From: Maritalea mobilis
GTDB taxonomy: Bacteria; Pseudomonadota; Alphaproteobacteria; Rhodobacterales; Rhodobacteraceae
NCBI RefSeq assembly: GCF_019800885.1
Contig: NZ_JAHVKE010000001.1
Location: forward strand, 1 to 64,000
Reading direction: 5' to 3'
Length of the DNA: 64,000 bases
The stretch's first letter is position 1; every line of letters begins with the position of its first letter. Below, one piece after another: positions 52,947-61,275 of the stretch. The notes under the pieces were generated by a model. The model was given only the letters and a program-made list of their open reading frames with translations, searched no databases and was not told the DNA's origin. A program made the position numbers and the translations under genes.

Positions 52947-53684
52947 TCAAATCTCGGTTTTCTTGAAGATCGGCTCGGGAATGGCCTTGATGATCGCCAT
53001 GATCAGCCGCCAGACCGGGCGGATGTAGATCACGTTTTTCTGCGACTGCACGGCAATTCGAATCGCGTGGCCCACTTCCTTGGGATCGGCGGTCAGCTTT
53101 TCGGGCAGGTCCATCCCCTCGGTCATGGCGGTCGCGACAAAGCCGGGCTTCACGGTCAGGACATGCACGCCCGTCTTGGCCAGCCGGTTGCGCAGGCCCG
53201 ACAGGAAGGCGGTGAACCCCGCCTTGGCCGAGCCATAGACGTAATTCGACGCGCGCCCGCGATCACCCGCGACCGACGAGATCCCGACGAGCGTGCCCGA
53301 GCCGCGCGCCTCCATCGCGTTGGCCAGATGCCCGAGGATCGAGGCGGGGCCTTCGAAATTGGCGCGCATCACCATGGCCCCTTTCTCGGGGTTGGCGGCG
53401 TTTTCCTCCTGCGTACCCATCGCGCCCACGGCGCAGACCGCGATGTCGGGCAGGGCGGGCAGCCCCTCGACAAAGCCCTTGTGGCTGGCGAGGTCCAGCG
53501 CGTCGAATTCGTGCAGCGTGACAGCGACGCCGTGCCGGGTTTCCAGATCGGCCCTGTCATCCTCCAGCCGTGCCACGTTGCGGGCCGCCAACTGGATCGG
53601 GTGCCCGCAGGCGGCGAAAGACCGCGCGATCTCGCGCGCCATGCCCGAGGTCGCGCCGAGGATCAGGACAGGGCCGCCTTTCAT
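52947..53684 (-). CDS. dprE2: Short-chain dehydrogenase, DprE2-like
   Basis: A 245-residue NAD(P)H reductase. It has the cofactor loop LILGATSGMAREIA at residues 6-19, ISSVAGDRG as the serine strand and YVYGSAKAGF with the catalytic Y-x-x-x-K. The C-terminal stretch IRPVWRLIMAIIKAIPEPIF is hydrophobic and fits membrane contact, as in DprE2. In mycobacteria DprE2 reduces the 2-keto intermediate made by DprE1 to decaprenyl-phosphoryl-arabinose. The ATG overlaps the dprE1 stop (ATGA), last in the four-gene operon. Confidence 0.82.
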   Translation of the reverse strand: MKGGPVLILGATSGMAREIARSFAACGHPIQLAARNVARLEDDRADLETRHGVAVTLHEFDALDLASHKGFVEGLPALPDIAVCAVGAMGTQEENAANPEKGAMVMRANFEGPASILGHLANAMEARGSGTLVGISSVAGDRGRASNYVYGSAKAGFTAFLSGLRNRLAKTGVHVLTVKPGFVATAMTEGMDLPEKLTADPKEVGHAIRIAVQSQKNVIYIRPVWRLIMAIIKAIPEPIFKKTEI

Positions 53685-55006
53685 AGCCCCAGCCTTTCGG
53701 ATTGCAGCGAGGCAAAGGCGCGGTCCCATCCCTGTTCGCGGCGCAGCGCGGCGAATTCCGCGGCGCGCGGGTCGGCTTGGGAAAAGACCGTGCGCGGCAC
53801 GCGCCCATCCTTGGCGAGGTAGAACCGCCCCCCGTTTTCGAGGGTAATCCGGTCGAGCGTGTCCATCAGCGCAAGGCTCCTGTCATTGGCGGGGAAGTCG
53901 AGGGCGAGGGTATAGCCCTCTTGCGGGAAGGAAAACCGGCTCTCTTGCGCGCCGAAGCGCTTCAGAACTGAAAGGAAGCTGCCTTGCCCCGAGGCGGCGA
54001 TCCGCTCGACCAGCTGATGCATGCCCGCGCGCGCCGTATCGGTGGGCAGTACGCATTGAAACTGGAAAAAGCCGCGTGTGCCGTAGATGCGGTTCCAGTC
54101 GAGGATCGCGTCGAGCGGGTAGAAATACGTGTCCCAATCGACGATGGCGCGGCCCGCCTTGCGCGCGCCCATCCGGTAGTAGAGCTCGTTGAAGGCACGG
54201 ACGCTGTAGCGGTTGAGCGCCAAGCCGGGAAAATCCAGCGGCACGCGCTTGGCGCGCTTGCGTTTGACCGCGAAGGGTTTGCGGCGCTTGTCCGATGGCA
54301 ACTCGTCCGGGGTGGCATGATGGCCCAGCATGACGAGGGAGCGGCCCAGATGCCGCCCTTGCGTGGCGCAATCGATCCAGGCGACGGAATAGAGCGCGTC
54401 GAGATTGGCCTCGAACGCGTCGATCGCCTCTTCCAGCGTGCCGGTGGGCAGGGTTTGTTGCACGATCCAGCCGGACTCGACCCGGCGCAGCCGGATCTGC
54501 GCGCGCAGGATCACGCCGGTCAGGCCCATACCGCCAAGCGTGTACCCGAAGAGATCTGAATTCCCGTCCCGGGAGGCCCGGGTGACCTGCCCATCGGCGC
54601 CCATCACCTCGATCCAGTCCACGAAGCTGCCGAAGGCGCCGTCGCGATGGTGGTTCTTGCCATGCACATCCGCCGCGATGGCGCCGCCCAGGCTGACGAA
54701 CTTGGTGCCGGGGGTGACGGCGGGAAACCAGCCGCGGGGCAGGAACGTGTCGATGATGTCTTCCAGCAGGACACCGGCCTCGGCCACCAGTGTGCCGCTT
54801 TCGGCGTCGAAGGACAGCATCCGGTCCATGCCCCGCATGTCGAGGGTCAGCGCGGGGTTGAGCGCGCTGTCGCCATAGGAGCGCCCGTTGCCGCGCGCGA
54901 TCAGCGTCGTGTCGCCCAGGGATGCGGCGACGTCGCCCTCGGTGCGGGCGCGGACGACGTGGCAGGCGGCTTTCGGGGTGCGGCCCCAGCCCGACAGAAT
55001 GCTCAT
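53681..55006 (-). CDS. dprE1: FAD-dependent oxidase, DprE1-like
   Basis: A 441-residue VAO/PCMH-fold flavoprotein. It matches DprE1, which oxidises the 2'-OH of polyprenyl-phosphoryl-ribose: ARGNGRSYGDSALNP binds FAD, DVHGKNHHRDGAFGSFV is nearly the DprE1 motif, and the C-terminus has GGRFYLAKDGR with the substrate lysine (K399). The residue that benzothiazinones attack in M. tuberculosis (Cys387, in a G-W-N-x-C-V-D-F-P context) is alanine here (A368 in GYTLALDFP). It starts inside the gtrA stop codon. Confidence 0.87.
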   Translation of the reverse strand: MSILSGWGRTPKAACHVVRARTEGDVAASLGDTTLIARGNGRSYGDSALNPALTLDMRGMDRMLSFDAESGTLVAEAGVLLEDIIDTFLPRGWFPAVTPGTKFVSLGGAIAADVHGKNHHRDGAFGSFVDWIEVMGADGQVTRASRDGNSDLFGYTLGGMGLTGVILRAQIRLRRVESGWIVQQTLPTGTLEEAIDAFEANLDALYSVAWIDCATQGRHLGRSLVMLGHHATPDELPSDKRRKPFAVKRKRAKRVPLDFPGLALNRYSVRAFNELYYRMGARKAGRAIVDWDTYFYPLDAILDWNRIYGTRGFFQFQCVLPTDTARAGMHQLVERIAASGQGSFLSVLKRFGAQESRFSFPQEGYTLALDFPANDRSLALMDTLDRITLENGGRFYLAKDGRVPRTVFSQADPRAAEFAALRREQGWDRAFASLQSERLGL

Positions 55007-55431
55007 GCCCGTGCCTCCGCCCGGTTGAAGACATAGCGGCGGTCGAGGAGGTATTTCGTGACATACCCCACGCTCAGGCCAAGGATCGCGCCCGCCTCGC
55101 GCGCGGCATCCGTGCCCCAGATGATCCAGGCGGCGGTCTCGCTGACCCAGAAGATCAGGGTCGTGACCACGCCCATGGCCGAGTAGAGCAGGAACTGCGC
55201 CCCCTGCGCCTTGGCGCCGCTGGTCTGGTCGTAGAAGATCCATCGCTTGTCGAGCAGGTATTTCACCACCAGCCCCACCAACGTGCCGACCGCCATGGCT
55301 GCGGCAAAGCGGGTGGACGTCACCAGTTCGGCGCCGGAGAGGACAAGGCGCTGTGCGGCGAGGTTGGCCAGAACCGCCAGCACCGCGAAGCCCGCGTATC
55401 GCGCAACCAGAGTGGCCCCCCTCACACCCAT
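55003..55431 (-). CDS. GtrA-family membrane protein
   Basis: A 142-residue protein with four membrane segments and two repeats of the GtrA motif, KYLLDKRWIF and KYLLDRRYVF, each at the end of a hydrophobic pair. GtrA proteins are thought to move or bind polyprenyl-linked sugars; the mycobacterial member Rv3789 lies next to dprE1 and is tied to arabinan synthesis. It overlaps the HAD-UbiA gene by ten bases and dprE1 by four. Confidence 0.87.
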   Translation of the reverse strand: MGVRGATLVARYAGFAVLAVLANLAAQRLVLSGAELVTSTRFAAAMAVGTLVGLVVKYLLDKRWIFYDQTSGAKAQGAQFLLYSAMGVVTTLIFWVSETAAWIIWGTDAAREAGAILGLSVGYVTKYLLDRRYVFNRAEARA

Positions 55432-56990
55432 AGCGCCCCCGCGATCAGGGCCGAGATGATCAGGACGGTCATTCGGCTGGTCCGGTTTTCCAACGTCCAG
55501 ACCAGCGGGTCGTCGTCCATCTCGCCCCGGCTGGCCACCAGCGTCATGCGGCTGATCCAGAAGATCAGCATCGGGCAGACCCCCCAAAGCAGCCAGGGCG
55601 TGGCGTATTTCACCTGCACATCGGGCTGGTCGACGTAAAGCGCCAGCACCAGAACGGCGAGGTAGCCCGAGGCGATGGCCATCTGGCTTAGCAGTGGACG
55701 ATCCTCCACCCGGTAGCCGCGCCGCGACACCTCGCGCCCGGCGGCGCCTGCCTCGCTCATCTCGCCCAGGCGCTTGACGGCGGCGAGCGCGAAGAAGGTG
55801 AACATCGAGAACGCCAGAAGCCAGACGGACAATCCGATCCCGACGGCCGCGCCCCCCGCGATGATGCGCAGCGTGAACAGGAAGGCCAGCACGCAGATAT
55901 CGACGATGGCATGGCGCTTGAGTTTCACCGAGTAGGCCATGGTCGACACGAAATAGAGTGCCGCCACACCGAAAAGCGCGGGCGAGACGGACAGCGCCAC
56001 GGCAAGGCCTGTCACCAGCAGCGCGGGCATCATGAACGTGCCCGTCGCCGCCGACAAAGCCCCCGACGCGAAGGGGCGCTTGCACTTGCGCGGGTGGCTG
56101 CGGTCGTCGGCCAGATCGAGCAGGTCGTTCAGGACATAGCCCGCCGAGGCGCAGAGGCTGAGCGCCACCAGGGCCGCGAGGATCGGCAGGAGCGCCCCCG
56201 CGCCGTGGCCCGGATCGGCGATGACGGGCACAAGGACCAGCAGGTTCTTCAGCCATTGATGCGGGCGCAGCGCCTTGAACATCGCCGCCATGCCGCCCGC
56301 GCCGCCGTCGAGATGCTCGGCCTCGATCCCCTGCGCCTTGAGCGCCGCGCGGGTCTTGTCGCTGGCGCCCACAGTGATGGCGCCTGCGGCCTCGCGCCAG
56401 ACGGCGAGGTCGGCGGAACTGTCCCCGATATAGACGAACCCGCCGCGCCCGAAGCGGTCGACGAGGAAGGCGGCCTTGGCCTCGCCCTTCAGGTTGCGGC
56501 TGCCATCGGAGCCATGGACTTCGTCGAAGATGCCCAGATGCGTCGCGATCTGGCTTGCGAGCCGCGCGTCCGTTGCGGTCACCAGCGCCGTGCGCCCGCC
56601 TGCGGCGCGCCAGGCGTCGATGCGGGCCAGCACCTCGGGGTTGTAAGGTAATTCGGCGGGAATGATATGGGCGCGGCTTGCAAGATCGGCCTTGAGCGCG
56701 GCCCGCCCCCGGCTGAGCCCTAGAATGGCGCGGCCCGGCACGCGCCAGTCGCTGCTTGCCGCCGACCAGAAGCTTTCGTGCAGCATGTCCGACCGGATCA
56801 GCGTGCCGTCCAGATCGACCACCAGCACGCGCCCCGCAACCGCGTCCGGCGGCAGGGTGGCGGCGCCTGCGGCAGGGCTGCCAGGCGCGGTCGGATCGGG
56901 CGTGCTGTCCAGGGCGGGGTCCCCTTGCGTTTCAAACCGGTCGGGAAGGTGCACCAAGGGGGGCTGATTTGCCAGTGCTTTCTGGCGCAT
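55422..56990 (-). CDS. HAD phosphatase-UbiA prenyltransferase fusion (DPPR-synthase-like)
   Basis: A 522-residue bifunctional protein. Residues about 53-225 are a HAD domain: nucleophile D59 in VVDLDGTLIRSD, GDSSADLAVW as the metal-binding end. Residues about 240-522 are a membrane UbiA domain: LRPHQWLKNLLVLVP, the first aspartate motif NDLLDLADDRSHP followed by KCKRPFASG, and YSVKLKRHAIVDI. This pattern is that of the enzyme adding phosphoribose to polyprenyl phosphate (Rv3806c in mycobacteria). The HAD part would remove the 5-phosphate, a step done by a separate enzyme there. The first 50 residues are low-complexity, so the start is less sure. Confidence 0.82.
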   Translation of the reverse strand: MRQKALANQPPLVHLPDRFETQGDPALDSTPDPTAPGSPAAGAATLPPDAVAGRVLVVDLDGTLIRSDMLHESFWSAASSDWRVPGRAILGLSRGRAALKADLASRAHIIPAELPYNPEVLARIDAWRAAGGRTALVTATDARLASQIATHLGIFDEVHGSDGSRNLKGEAKAAFLVDRFGRGGFVYIGDSSADLAVWREAAGAITVGASDKTRAALKAQGIEAEHLDGGAGGMAAMFKALRPHQWLKNLLVLVPVIADPGHGAGALLPILAALVALSLCASAGYVLNDLLDLADDRSHPRKCKRPFASGALSAATGTFMMPALLVTGLAVALSVSPALFGVAALYFVSTMAYSVKLKRHAIVDICVLAFLFTLRIIAGGAAVGIGLSVWLLAFSMFTFFALAAVKRLGEMSEAGAAGREVSRRGYRVEDRPLLSQMAIASGYLAVLVLALYVDQPDVQVKYATPWLLWGVCPMLIFWISRMTLVASRGEMDDDPLVWTLENRTSRMTVLIISALIAGALWV

Positions 56991-57074
56991 AGGCTTTTCC
57001 TACGGCTATCGACAGGCTGGGGTGGCGCGGCTATCGTCGCCGCTGACCCATTTGAGTTTTCGAGGACATTTGCC

Positions 57075-58679
57075 GTGACGCTGCCCCCCGCCACCCGACC
57101 GTTCCTGCTCGTCTCTGCGCTCGCGCTTGCCACCGCCGCCCCCGCCCTCGGCCAGACCGAGGAGGGACTGGCGCGCGCCGCCACTGCGGTGGAAGAGGCA
57201 ATGACCGGCGAGATGCCCTATTACCCGGTCGACGGGGAGGCGATGGCCGAAGAGATAGTGGCCCCGGAGGCAGAAGACGCCGCCGAGGCCGAAGTAGCCC
57301 CGGATTTGCCCGGCGCCGAGGCGGCTGCCGCCGCCGTGGTCGAGGCGATGACCGGAGACCCGGTGGTGATGACCTTGGGCGAAGCGGCCTCGGCCGAGAC
57401 CGCCGCGTCGGAAGAGGCCGAGGCGCAAGCCGCTGCCGAAGAGGCCGCCCGGATTGCCGCCGAGGAAGAAGCCGCCCGTGTTGCCGCCGAAGAGGAGGCG
57501 GCGCGGATCGCTGCCGAGGAAGAGGCCGCACGGATTGCCGCCGAAGAGGAAGCGGCCCGGATCGCTGCTGAGGAGGAGGCGGCCCGGATTGCAGCCGAGG
57601 AGGAAGCCGCACGGATTGCCGCCGAGGAGGAAGCGGCCCGGATCGCTGCCGAAGAAGAAGCCGCCCGCATTGCAGCAGAAGAAGCGGCGGCGGCACAGGC
57701 TCTGCTGGATGCCTGCATGGACACCGCCGGGGAGCCGTCCGCCGAGATCGCCGAGACCGAGGCTGCGCAGCGCGAGATCTTCCAGGGCTTGGCCGCCGCG
57801 CAGCGCGACTGCATCGCCGCTGCCGAGGCCCTGCCCGAGGAGGGCGGCCCGCTTTTCCACCTGGCCACCATCGCGCAGGTGACCGGCGAACACCGGCAGG
57901 CCGTGCGGCTTTATGAACGCTCTGCCGAGGCCGGCGTCGGCGCGGCCTATTCGCGGCTCGGCGACTATTACCTTCTTGGGATCCGTCCCATCGACGAGGA
58001 TGTCGACCGGGCCGTCGAGTACTACCGCCAAGCCGTTGACCTGGGCGATACAGAGGCGATGGTGACCCTGGCGCAAATGCACCGCCTGGGCCGCGGCGTG
58101 CCGCGCGACGGCGACGAGATGCTGCGCCTTCTGGAGATGGCGACCGAGGCGGGCTACCACCGCGCGCGCACGGCGCTCCTCGACATCTATCTGACGGGCG
58201 ACGATGTGCCTGCCGGCACCACCGTGCAACTGCCCGATGCCAGCCGCGCGGTGCCGATCCTGACGGAACTGGCGCGCGAGGGGGATGTCTCGGCCGCGCT
58301 GCGCCTGGCCCAACTCTATGACCGGGGCGCACCGGGTATCGAGCCGGACCCGCAGCGCCGCTACGGCTGGGTCGGGTTCGCCGCCGAGAATGGCGCGCCC
58401 GAGGCCATCGCGGCCCGCGCCTTCCTGTTGGAGCAGGGCATCGGGACCGAGCGCGACCCGATCCTTGCCGCCGCAGAATACGTGCGCGCCCTGGAAACCG
58501 GCGAGGTCGACCCCGTCACCATGCGCGGCACCGTGAATGGCCGCACCCCGCCCTGGGACCGGGAGACGGCACTGGAATTCCAGCGCATCCTGCAGGAACG
58601 CGATCTGTATGACGGCGCGCTCGATGCCATGGTCGGCCCGGGCACGCTGGCGGGCGCACGGGCGCTGGCCGGGCAATAA
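57075..58679 (+). CDS. Secreted SEL1-repeat protein with a 9-residue tandem repeat
   Basis: A 534-residue exported protein. The GTG start at 57075, with GAGGA eight bases upstream, begins a signal peptide (LLVSALALATAAPALG). Residues about 120-205 hold nine copies of a nine-residue unit of the form AAEEEAARI, which must form a long charged helix. From about 235 to the end are SEL1/TPR-type repeats (SAEAGVGAAYSRLGDYYLLG, AVDLGDTEAMVTLAQMHRLG and others), ending in a peptidoglycan-binding-like stretch (FQRILQERDLYDGALDAMVG). It likely spans or scaffolds in the periplasm. It is divergent from the prenyltransferase gene, 84 bases away. Confidence 0.82.
   Translation: MTLPPATRPFLLVSALALATAAPALGQTEEGLARAATAVEEAMTGEMPYYPVDGEAMAEEIVAPEAEDAAEAEVAPDLPGAEAAAAAVVEAMTGDPVVMTLGEAASAETAASEEAEAQAAAEEAARIAAEEEAARVAAEEEAARIAAEEEAARIAAEEEAARIAAEEEAARIAAEEEAARIAAEEEAARIAAEEEAARIAAEEAAAAQALLDACMDTAGEPSAEIAETEAAQREIFQGLAAAQRDCIAAAEALPEEGGPLFHLATIAQVTGEHRQAVRLYERSAEAGVGAAYSRLGDYYLLGIRPIDEDVDRAVEYYRQAVDLGDTEAMVTLAQMHRLGRGVPRDGDEMLRLLEMATEAGYHRARTALLDIYLTGDDVPAGTTVQLPDASRAVPILTELAREGDVSAALRLAQLYDRGAPGIEPDPQRRYGWVGFAAENGAPEAIAARAFLLEQGIGTERDPILAAAEYVRALETGEVDPVTMRGTVNGRTPPWDRETALEFQRILQERDLYDGALDAMVGPGTLAGARALAGQ
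57441..57686 (+). repeat. 27-bp tandem repeat coding for AAEEEAARI units
   Basis: Nine units of 27 bases within the SEL1-protein gene. Each encodes a nine-residue block and the units differ mainly at synonymous positions (GCC/GCT/GCA, CGG/CGC), so the array has been kept by protein-level selection or has partly decayed at the DNA level. Unit number may vary between strains. Confidence 0.85.
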
Positions 58680-58686
58680 GCCCGGC

Positions 58687-59262
58687 CTAGCCGCGATCCA
58701 TCGCGTGGTATTCTGCGTTCGGCATCATGTCGGACGCGATGGCAAAGCGGTTCGACATGTTGAAGAACCCGATCACGTCGGCCAGGTCGAAGATATCGGC
58801 CTGGCTGAGGCCCGCATCGCGCAGCGCCTGCCGGTCGGGTTCATCCACCTCCCACGGGGCGGTCGTCAGCTTCCACGCGAAATCGAGCATGGCGCGCTGG
58901 CGCGCGTTCAGACCGGCGACGCGGTAATTGATCACCAGCATCTCGCCCAGATGCGGATCGCCTGAAAGCGCGCGCACCGCCTGACCGTGAGCAACGAGGC
59001 AGTAGAAACAGCGGTTGGCCGAGGACACGACCACGGCCACCATCTCGCGCTCCAGCTTGCTCAGCCCCGAGGGCGCCAGCATCAGCGTGTTGTAATAGGC
59101 GGCGAAGTTGCGCAGCTTTTCCTGGTTGAAGGAAAAGGTGCGCAGCACGTTGGGCACCAGTCCCAATTTCTCGGCGCAGATCTCGAAATAGCGCTGCATG
59201 TCCTCGTCGAGCTCCGACGGGTCGGGCAGGTCGTAAATCGAGACGTGATCGGGTTGCGGCAT
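58687..59262 (-). CDS. Peroxidase-related AhpD/CMD-family protein
   Basis: A 191-residue protein of the carboxymuconolactone-decarboxylase fold. The redox motif is C-F-Y-C in NRCFYCLVAHGQAVRAL, with the histidine five residues on, as in AhpD. The second half (DFAWKLTTAPWEVDEPDRQ, FFNMSNRFAIASDMMP) fits the uncharacterised peroxidase-related group (TIGR01926). It likely reduces a peroxide or other oxidant using a thiol cofactor. The start at 59262 has AGGAGAG upstream. It may share a promoter region with nothing else: a palindrome pair and the sulP 3' end lie upstream. Confidence 0.85.
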   Translation of the reverse strand: MPQPDHVSIYDLPDPSELDEDMQRYFEICAEKLGLVPNVLRTFSFNQEKLRNFAAYYNTLMLAPSGLSKLEREMVAVVVSSANRCFYCLVAHGQAVRALSGDPHLGEMLVINYRVAGLNARQRAMLDFAWKLTTAPWEVDEPDRQALRDAGLSQADIFDLADVIGFFNMSNRFAIASDMMPNAEYHAMDRG

Positions 59263-59337
59263 GGTTCTCTCCTCCCTCGTGTCACGGCGGAGAGTGCCCG
59301 CCCGCCTCTCGCGAGGCAAGCGGGCAGGGGAGGGGGC

Positions 59338-59378
59338 GGAAAACTCGAGTTTTCCGGGCCGTTTTCCTCGAGGAAAAC
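59338..59378. repeat. Pair of perfect palindromes centred on CTCGAG
   Basis: GGAAAACTCGAGTTTTCC (59338-59355) and GTTTTCCTCGAGGAAAAC (59361-59378) are each perfect 18-base palindromes, five bases apart, and contain the same parts in rearranged order. They lie between the AhpD-like gene start and the sulP stop. They may terminate sulP transcription or belong to a repeated palindromic family. Confidence 0.6.
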
Positions 59379-59385
59379 GCGCCCC

Positions 59386-61134
59386 TTACTGCGCGGCGGC
59401 GAGATCCGAGCGGGGGCCCTTGCCCGACAGCGCGGCCCAGGCGTCGTATTGCGACAGGAACACGCGACCGGTCAGCTCATCTAGGAAATGGGAGCGCCTA
59501 AGGCGGTCGGTGACCGGGCCTTTCACCTCGGAGAGGTGCAGTTGCACATCCATCGAGCGCAGGCGCTCGTTGATCGCTTCGAGGCTTTCCAGCGCCGACA
59601 TGTCCACCTCGTTCACCGCCGAGCACATCAGGACGACATGCTTGACCGGGCAATCCTCGGTCACGCGGTCCTGGATCAGGTCTTCGAGGAAGCGGGCATT
59701 GGCGAAGTAGAGCGACTCGTCGATGCGCAGCGTGACCAGGTTGGGGTCGGTCAGCACCTCGTGGCGGTTGATGTTGCGGAAATGCTGGGTGCCCGGCACC
59801 AGCCCCACCTCGGCCACATGCGGCTTGGAGGTCTTGTAGAGATGCAGGCCGATGGACAGGATCACGCCCGCCGAAACGCCGGTTTCCACGCCGAAGCCAA
59901 GCGTCAGCAGGATGGTCGCGGCCACCGCCACGAAATCGGCCTTGGAATAGGTCCAGGTCTTTTTCAGGATCGAGAAATCGACAAGGCTGAGCACGGCGAC
60001 GATGATGGTGGCCGCCAGCGTTGCCTTGGGCAGGAAAAAGACCAGCGGTGTCAGCGCAAGCGCGGCGATAGCAAGGCCCACGGCGGTATAGGCGCCAGCG
60101 GCAGGCGTCTCGGCGCCCGCGTCGAAATTCACGACCGAGCGCGCGAACCCACCGGTCACCGGGTAGCCGCCCGAGAACCCTGCGGCGACGTTGGCCGCGC
60201 CCAGGCCGATCAACTCCTGGTCGGGGTCGATGCGCTGGCGTTTCTTGGCGGCCAGCGTCTGCGCGACCGAGATCGACTCGACGAAGCCGATGATCGAGAT
60301 CAGCAGCGCGGGGATGAACAAGGCAGACACAAGGTCGATCGACAGGTCCGGCATGGTGAAGGGCGGCAGCGATTGCGGCACCTCACCCACGATCGACACG
60401 CCCGCCCAGTTGGACAGGCCGAAGATCCAGACGGCCAGCGTGGTGACCACGACCGCGCCCACCGGCCCGGCCTTCTGCGCGATATCGGCAAGGCGCGGCT
60501 TGACGCCCTTGGAGATCAACAGCGGCTTCAGCCCCTTGCGGACCCAGAACAAAAAAGCCGTGGCCGCAACGCCGATGATCAGCGTGACGAAATTGGTCTC
60601 GGGCAGATGCTCGATCAGCGAGACCACCAGTTCGAACAGGTTATGGCCGCTCGCGTCCACCCCGAGGATATGCTTGAGCTGGCTGGCCGCGATGATGACG
60701 CCCGAGGCGGTGATGAACCCCGCGATCACCGGGTGGCTGAGGAAATTCGCAAGGAAACCCAGCCGGAACACGCCCATGGCCAGCAGGATACCGCCCGACA
60801 ACAGCGCCAGGGTCAGCGCGGCGACGGCATAGCCCGCCGTGCCCTGTTCGGCCACTTGCCCCACGGCGGCGGCGGTCATCAACGAGACCACGGCGACCGG
60901 GCCCACGGCCAGAGCGCGCGAGGTGCCGAAAATCGCGTACAGGATGATCGGCAGTATCGAGGCGTAGAGACCGGCCTCGGGCGGCAGGCCCGCCAGAAGC
61001 GCGTAGGCCAGCGATTGCGGGATCAGCATGATCGTGACGATCACCGCCGCGATCAGGTCGTTTTGCAGCGCGTCGCGGTCATAGCGGCGCCCCCAATCCA
61101 GCACGGGAACGTATTTGCGAAGGGAAGAGATCAT
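59386..61134 (-). CDS. SulP-family anion transporter with STAS domain
   Basis: A 582-residue inner-membrane carrier. It has about a dozen hydrophobic segments, with the SulP signature region near the N-terminus (DLIAAVIVTIMLIPQSLAYA then LPPEAGLYASILP), and a C-terminal STAS domain (about 455-560, VMCSAVNEVDMSALESLEAI). Family members carry sulfate, bicarbonate or related anions. Because it follows a sulfide-oxidising enzyme, moving sulfite or sulfate formed from sulfide is the natural inference. A terminator lies between it and the upstream gene, so part of its expression may be separate. Confidence 0.88.
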   Translation of the reverse strand: MISSLRKYVPVLDWGRRYDRDALQNDLIAAVIVTIMLIPQSLAYALLAGLPPEAGLYASILPIILYAIFGTSRALAVGPVAVVSLMTAAAVGQVAEQGTAGYAVAALTLALLSGGILLAMGVFRLGFLANFLSHPVIAGFITASGVIIAASQLKHILGVDASGHNLFELVVSLIEHLPETNFVTLIIGVAATAFLFWVRKGLKPLLISKGVKPRLADIAQKAGPVGAVVVTTLAVWIFGLSNWAGVSIVGEVPQSLPPFTMPDLSIDLVSALFIPALLISIIGFVESISVAQTLAAKKRQRIDPDQELIGLGAANVAAGFSGGYPVTGGFARSVVNFDAGAETPAAGAYTAVGLAIAALALTPLVFFLPKATLAATIIVAVLSLVDFSILKKTWTYSKADFVAVAATILLTLGFGVETGVSAGVILSIGLHLYKTSKPHVAEVGLVPGTQHFRNINRHEVLTDPNLVTLRIDESLYFANARFLEDLIQDRVTEDCPVKHVVLMCSAVNEVDMSALESLEAINERLRSMDVQLHLSEVKGPVTDRLRRSHFLDELTGRVFLSQYDAWAALSGKGPRSDLAAAQ

Positions 61135-61199
61135 GGGTCTGGGCCGTCTTTATTCTTGTCAGTGCGGGCGGGCGCGGGCAGGCGCGGCGAAAAGGGCGG

Positions 61200-61233
61200 G
61201 GGCGGCCCGGCGTTTCCTGTCGGGCCGCCCTTT
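61200..61233. terminator. Strong hairpin between SQR fusion and sulP
   Basis: GGGCGGCCCG (61200-61209) and CGGGCCGCCC (61221-61230) form a perfect ten-base stem with an 11-base loop. T's follow on the right (TTT) and, on the minus strand, CTTTT lies a few bases beyond the stem. It probably reduces read-through from the SQR gene into sulP. Confidence 0.65.
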
Positions 61234-61275
61234 CACGAGGGCCAGGGCGATGCGGATCACCGCCCCGGGGAGGCG

